In this document: piece by piece, positions 58,533 to 64,000 of the stretch
Layout: every line of letters begins with the position of its first letter
Numbering within the stretch: position 1 is the first letter of the stretch
DNA from: Cymodocea nodosa
Lineage: Eukaryota > Streptophyta > Magnoliopsida > Alismatales > Cymodoceaceae
Reading direction: 5' to 3'
Assembly (NCBI GenBank): GCA_036874045.1
Contig: JAZBRI010000008.1
Coordinates: 8,137,001 to 8,201,000 of the forward strand
DNA: 64,000 nt
The notes under the pieces: generated by a model
The model's database searches: none
Seen by the model: only the letters and a program-made list of their open reading frames with translations
Told to the model about the DNA's origin: nothing
Program-made: the position numbers and the translations under genes

Positions 58533-59184
58533 TGTAGGATCGTATGGCTACACAAGAGGGTGGTGAATTGTGTTTTTCAACATTTTGGAATATAATTGAA
58601 ACTTTAATTCTCAAAAACAAGTCGAGACACTATTTTCATAAAATCATTTTTATTCAAGGTTTCAATTACAATATACAATTCAATTCTCATCAGAAATTGT
58701 AGATGCAATTATATATCGATACCATGTTTCATCTATACAATTTCATAACTACAAACAAAGAAAACTAATTTGCGGAATTTAAAACATTTCTCCCTGTTTG
58801 AGATCTTTCTTCTTCTTCTTCTTCTTCTTCTCCTTTTTCTTCTTCAGCAATTGTTTAGTGACGAATATATAACTTTAAAACTCTAACTTAATGAGTTGTC
58901 TAAACGTGCACTGTTCATGATATAGAAGATATAACTTTAAAACATATCATGCTTTTCAATAAAAACACACGTTAATTTAACATTTAGTTAAATGAGAAAT
59001 TAATGCAATGAAATGACTAGTTATTAACTTAGTATAATTTCAGATCCAATACAGACAAGTATTTATATCAGTAAGCTTTTTCTATATTAATTGATGATTT
59101 TAATTTCTTTTCACAAGCAATAGTAATTGAGCAAATATGACTATTTTTCATTCAGCACACATCATCAAAACAAAATACTCAACA
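58533..59184 (-). repeat. 5' LTR of element F with large internal deletion
   Basis: 652 bp against 1787 in A. Both ends match A (TGTAGGATCG; ATACTCAACA), but the centre is missing from about 58868, joining GTGACGAATAT to ATAACTTTAAAACT. The lost part includes the TATA region, the 32-bp repeat and the CACGTG cluster. A TTC microsatellite lies at 58807-58830. Confidence 0.88.
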
Positions 59185-60730
59185 ATGTCATGTGAGCTAC
59201 ACATGTATAACTCGTTAAGCTAGCATAACTATACACGATGAGTTACTTGAATATATACTAAGGTTACATGTTGTGTTAGTAGCTTACAAGTTATTTATTT
59301 ATTGCACGTGTTTTATAGTTAAATTAACGAAGTAAGTCTGTTGAGTTATCTATAACTCCATAGACCATTTATTTTCTAATATGCCACTATAGCAGTTGTA
59401 GAAACAAGACATTCGAAGGAAAACCATGATTACATGTATCACACAGGAATTCACTCATGGAATGAAGAATAAATCACCATCGTTGATATGAATAAAGGAA
59501 ATCCAATTGATCATCTAAGTAGAAGTAGTTACTACAAAAAGAAATATAAAAGAAGAGGAGAAAGATGAAGAAAGTGTGTGTGCAAAGGTGGAGAACGCGC
59601 TAACTGCAAGAAGCGTCGGAAGTTCCCTGAAGCTCCATACCACCACCAAAATCACCAACCATTAGAGGTCTGTGAGGATACTTTCCTGATGTTAGGTCAA
59701 TTTCGAGCCAAACACGGTGACTGATAACCACTATGAGGAGTGATCGCGTCATAGGAAGAGAAGTCATTTTCACCAAGCACCAACTGATATCTCAAGAGAT
59801 CGTAAAGCTTCTCGCCTTGGTTTCGGGTTGATGCCAGTATATTGAAGAGGAGATCATCTTACAATTCTTGATTCACGATTCTATAGGGAGGGGAGGCAAG
59901 ATTGTAAGTGGTTAAGTTTTTAGTGGTGTAATCGCATCGCATGTAGTGATGGAAGCTTTTACTATCGATAGAGATTTTCACATTTCACCTTTCATTCATC
60001 TTTAGGAACATATCAAAACAAAAATACCAAAAATAACAAATTATCTGTTTTTACATTTAGTATTAAAGTGTTGTATTGTTTGTTTTGTATCGTGATTAAT
60101 GTATCATTGTCAGTATTGTGAATGTTTTATGTTTTTTTGATTCAGAAAATAGAAAATAGTTTTACAATTTACTGAAATTGATTCGTTCCAAATACTTAAA
60201 GATTTTAATGGTTACTATTTGAAATATCTGAATGTTAGTATTGCTTAATGATAAATCTAATATTAACTAACATTAAATAGCTTAATTGATGTTATTTACA
60301 TTCTATGAAACTACCTAATGGTTGGCCGAATTCCTTTGTAAATAGCAATATTTAACTAGAAAGGTAGGCTCGTGGAGTTAATTTAAGTCCACAAGGTCAG
60401 TTCATTGAGTTAGCCATAACTCCACGAACTAGGTCTGTTGTGTTAATTGTAACTCAACGGACTGCTTAACTGAACACATAAACTCCAATATTAAAATCAA
60501 AGTAGTACACAATTCTTACTCAATCTCTATGGGATCGACCTATACTTGCACACAAATACAATATACACTGCCACTTGTAGTTAAAGTACAAATTGGATTT
60601 AATATCTAATTTGTGTGAATGGTTGTTTGTTTACTTCTAAAAGTAATTATTGATATAAGCATAAAAACAAATTAAACAAGTTTTCTAGTGCCATTTAACA
60701 AATAGAAGTTAACGAATTAATATAAGTCTT
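59185..60730 (+). other. Probable 5' LTR region of gypsy element J
   Basis: No coding frame recognised. Features: a TATA-like TATAAAAG at 59545, GC-richer sequence at 59580-59900, GAGTTA/TAACTC motifs at 60380-60460, and near 60520 TCTCTATGGGATCGACCTAT followed by ACTTGCACAC, which resembles the conserved end of Athila/Tat LTRs as I recall them. It lies just before a tRNA-Asp-type PBS. LTR boundaries could not be fixed, because the left end meets the F LTR. Confidence 0.5.
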
Positions 60731-60731
60731 C

Positions 60732-60749
60732 TAGCGCTGCTGTTGGGGA
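60732..60749 (+). other. Decayed primer binding site (tRNA-Asp type) of J
   Basis: TAGCGCTGCTGTTGGGGA against the usual plant gypsy TGGCGCCGTTGCCGGGGA: five differences, all transitions and most of the C-to-T or G-to-A kind. Confidence 0.65.
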
Positions 60750-60806
60750 TTGAGAAACTAAGCAACTGTGAGAGCTGTTTTGTTTTAATAGTAGAGGGAG
60801 TGTTGT

Positions 60807-61937
60807 GTGTTTTATTTTATAATTGAGAATATAGCATATGCTTATGCTCAAAGATTTCTGAAACCTATAGTTAGCATATGTGAATTCTGCAATTTAGAAG
60901 GTCACGACATCTTTGTTTGTTTGAAACTAAGACGATTGCAAATGGTTAGATCACATGAACAACAAATGAATTATATTCAATATAATAGAGTTGAGTATGA
61001 GAATCATATAGTTTACCCAACTAATGGTTAGTTTAGAATTTGTAATATGTTGAGAGACAAGGAAGTTTAGGATAGGTATGATAGACTAGAGTGAAGCATA
61101 GAGTAAAACATAGACAAATTGGAACAATACATGTGTCAGCAACAAGAAGTCAACCAATTAAACTATAAGGAAGAATATACAGAACTTAAAATTGATATCA
61201 TATATGAAACTAAAAAAATCATAATGAAAATTGATCAAAAATTGAATGCAATGAGATTAGATGACTTGGAAAGAAAACTAAAAGCATTGGATGAATTTAC
61301 AATGAAATTCCAAGTTATGCAATAGGAAAACACAAATGAAAACTTTAATGTTACAGATTTGCATAATTTGCAAGATATATAGACAAAAGAAAATACCAAT
61401 GCAATAGACTTTAAAGAATGTAAGAATGTAAGATTAAACAATTGAAGACCGAAATTATGAAAATGAAATACAAGAACATCATGAAAGTAATGAAAATCTG
61501 GAAGATGTATGTATAACATTAAGATTTGGAATTGATATACCACCAAGAATTCAAAAAGAAAGCAATATGAAGGTGGATAAGAACAAAAATCAAAATGATA
61601 AAGAAAAAGTAATATCTAAAAATTTAGAAATCAATGAAGAAAAAACTGAATCTAAAAATGAGACTAAAAATGATCAAACAAATGAAATGAGAGATAAAGA
61701 AGCTTGTAAATCACAATCATTAGCACCCTATCTTGAAAGATTATAATAAACATTTCCTGAAAAATAAGAAAAAATTAGAGAAATTTTTGAAAAAGTACAA
61801 GTTAACATTCCTTTGTTAGACTTATTGTAGAAAATGTCACCTTGTGCTAAATTTCTTAAGGATTGGTGTACTAAGAAAAGAGAGCAAAAAGTTTTAAGGA
61901 AAGTCTTTTTAGCTGAGCAAAGTAGTTCCCAATTTCT
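60807..61937 (+). pseudogene. gag: gag remnant of element J (Ty3/gypsy, Athila-like)
   Basis: A 74-codon open part at 60807-61031 carries a CCHC knuckle CEFCNLEGHDIFVC. A second open part at 61119-61325 is helical and charged (DDLERKLKALDEFTMKFQ). A Lys/Asn/Glu-rich stretch follows, then a trace with NIPLLDLL-stop-KMSPCAKFLKDW and CTKKREQKV, a region I recall as typical of the Athila gag-protease boundary. The capsid N-terminus was not found. Sequence then jumps at about 61937 into the middle of RT, so protease is missing. Confidence 0.7.
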
Positions 61938-64000
61938 ATGACTAGGAAAGATCATTTTCCCTTACTTTTCATAGATCAAATGTTAGAGAAATTAGTAGGG
62001 CAAGAATATTTTTGTTTCCTAGACGGGTATTCAGGATATGACCAAGTTCTAATGGCATTAGAGGATCAAGAGAAAACAACTTTCACATGTCCTAATGGAA
62101 CTTATGCTTTTAAGAGGATGCCATTCGGATTATGCAATGCACCAGCCACCTTTCAAAGGTGTATGCAAGGCATATTCACTAGAATGACTGAAGATTTTTT
62201 AGAAATATTTATGGATGATTTTACTATATATGGAACTTCATATGAAGTGTGTTTAAACAATTTAGACCAAGTATTAAAATGCTGTGTGAAAAAATATTTG
62301 GTTCTAAATTGGGAAAAATGTCACTTCATGGTTAAACAAGGAATAGTCTTGAGACATGTTGTTTCAAAGAAAGGGTTGGAAGTAGATAAAGCTAAAATAG
62401 AAGTAATTTCTAATCTACTAGAACCTAAATTAGTAAAAGATATTAGATCACTTCTAGGACATGCAGGATTTTATAGAAGATTTATTAAAGATTTTAGCAA
62501 AATAGCTAGACCTTTAACTAATCTATTAAAAGATGTGTCATTCCACTTTGATAAAAATTACAAAAAAGCATTTTTCAAGCTTAAGACTAGTTTAATTTCA
62601 ACTCCTATAATACAAGCACCTGATTGGAGCCATCCATTTGAATTAATGTGCGATGCATCTGATTTTGCTATAGGAGTAGTGTTGGGACAAAAGATAGAAA
62701 AATCTCCTAGAGTGATTCATTATGCAAGCAAAACTTTAAATGATGCTCAAGTTAATTATATGACTACTGAAAAAGAGTTGTTAGCTGTTGTGTTTTCCTT
62801 AGAAAAGTTTAGATCATATATGATTGGAGCTAAAGTGATAGTATACATGGATCATTCAACTTTAAAACACCTAATAGCAAAGAAAGAGACTAAACTTAGA
62901 TTGATCTGATGGATATTATTATTACAATAATTTGATCTAGAAATTAAAGATAAAAAAGGTTGTGAGAATGTAGTAGCAAATCATTTATCTAGATTACAAA
63001 TAGAAAAATTAAATATTGAAATTAAGGATAATTTTCTTGATGAATAGTTAATAACCATGAACACAATGCCTTGGTATGCAAACATAGTTAATTACTTAAT
63101 TACTAGTTTAACACCTAAGGATTGGAATAGATAGGATAAGAAATTATTCTTTTCAAGAGTAAAATATTACTATTGGGAATACCCATACTTATTTAAGAAA
63201 TGTGCTGATATAGTTTTAATGAGGTGTGTTCTAGAAACTGAATATCAGAGCATATTGTCTTTGTACCATGACCAAGCATGTGGAGGGTATTTTGGTTTAG
63301 GGAAAACTACTGCTAAAATTTTGCAATGTGGATTTTATTGGCCAACACTATTCAAAGATGCTCATAAATACTGCTTAATTTGTTTAAGATGTCAACAAAT
63401 AGGAAGAATATCAAAGAGGAATATGATGCCTTTGAATCTTATTGTTGAGGTTGAAATCTTTGATGTGTGGGGAATAGATTTTATGGGTCCATTTCCTATG
63501 TCTAATCAATTTAATTATATATTGTTGGGGATGGATTATGTATCTAAATGGATAGAAGCTATTCCTACAAAAACTAATGACAACAAAGTAGTAATACAAT
63601 TTATAAGAACTAATATAATTGCTAGATTTGGAATACCTAAAGTTGTTATCAATGATAGAGGAACTCATTTCTGTAATTGAAGTTTTGAAGCCTTAATGAA
63701 GAAATATGAACTAAATCACAAGATTGCAACATCATATCATCCATAAACAAGTGGACAAGTAGAAAGTGCAAACAAACAAATTAAGTTCATCTTAGAAAAA
63801 GTAGTAAATCCTACTAGAAAAGATTGGGCTAATAGATTAATAGATGCACTTTAGGCTTATAGAACTACTTATAAGACAAGCTTAGATATGTCACCTTTTA
63901 GACTAGTATATGGAAAAAGTTATCATTTACTAGTTGAAATTGAACATAAAGCTTATTGGGCATTAAAAACTCTAAACACTAATTTAATCAAGCTGCTGAA
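61938..64000 (+). pseudogene. pol: pol of element J: RT, RNase H and integrase (Ty3/gypsy)
   Basis: Open 61938-62909 (323 codons): RT from MTRKDHFPLLFIDQ through CFLDGYSGYDQVLMALEDQE, RMPFGLCNAPATFQ and the active site FMDDFTIYG (62208-62232); then RNase H with FELMCDASDFAIG, TTEKELLAVVFS and VYMDHSTLKHL. After several stops, integrase is open at 63219-63680: zinc region with GGYFGLGK (usual His replaced by Tyr) and CLICLRCQ, then the core with WGIDFMGPF, VINDRGTHF and, past two stops, SGQVESANKQ, so D, D and E are all present. The end, EIEHKAYWALKTLN, suggests the Athila/Tat group. RT before integrase marks Ty3/gypsy. The N-terminal RT and protease are deleted; the window ends inside integrase. 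Confidence 0.92.

Larger units (their letters stand above)
53494..59184 (-). mobile_element. Element F, right part (family I): LTR, gag, most of pol
   Basis: Colinear with A from 7959 upward: RNase H part, RT, integrase, protease, gag, PBS and a shortened 5' LTR. It begins abruptly at CCTTG beside the E LTR. ATGTC follows the LTR at 59185-59189. Together with 28069-31020 it accounts for one family I element minus about 560 bp and its 3' end. Confidence 0.85.

Noticed and set aside
59580-59900. GC-richer stretch as a possible host gene
   Set aside because: No sustained frame and no recognisable protein; better explained as LTR or leader of J.
61235-61546. Minus-strand 103-codon frame
   Set aside because: Antisense to the charged gag remnant of J; no conserved motif.

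Overview
This 64 kb window is AT-rich plant nuclear DNA made almost entirely of LTR retrotransposons, most inserted into one another. No host gene, tRNA, rRNA or CRISPR array was found. The elements carry plant hallmarks: primer binding sites matching initiator-Met tRNA, Sirevirus-like (SIRE/Maximus) Ty1/copia proteins, LTRs over 1 kb, several polypurine tracts and an extra reading frame after pol (here ORF3). At the right end is an Athila/Tat-like Ty3/gypsy element. A eudicot with a large genome is likely; the species cannot be read from this sequence.

Layout, with letters used throughout. K (1-430) is a reversed scrap of family II spacer. B (488-19878, +, family II) is the 3' end of an element, split by A (584-14805, -, family I), a complete element with a CTTTA target duplication. 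G (20151-23290, +, family III) is an ORF3 split by a solo LTR (21524-23030, GTATA duplication). H (24759-25872, -) is an inverted relative of G. C (25873-28068, +, family II) is inserted in H, keeps only LTR and gag, and is fused to F-left (28069-31020, -, family I). D (31021-41818, +) and E (41819-53493, -) are two family II elements facing tail to tail, forming inverted arms of about 11 kb. F-right (53494-59184, -, family I) resumes the family I element. J (about 59185-64000, +) is the gypsy element.

Comparing copies inside the window lets much of the history be read. A's insertion site is present unfilled in D and E. D and E appear to have inserted separately, in opposite orientation and about 560 bp apart, into one family I element (F), after which a deletion removed D's 3' LTR, the intervening F sequence and most of E's 3' LTR.

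All coding regions are broken, and most in-frame stops sit where related copies have Trp (TGG), Gln (CAA/CAG) or Arg (CGA), as expected from deamination of methylated cytosine. The most interesting unexplained item is ORF3. Three families with different N-termini share a C-terminal region of roughly 200 residues, and family II adds a conserved 28-residue hydrophobic segment, so it could be an env-like or other accessory retrotransposon protein. The LTRs of all families also share a vocabulary of CACGTG boxes and GAGTTA/TAACTC dyads.
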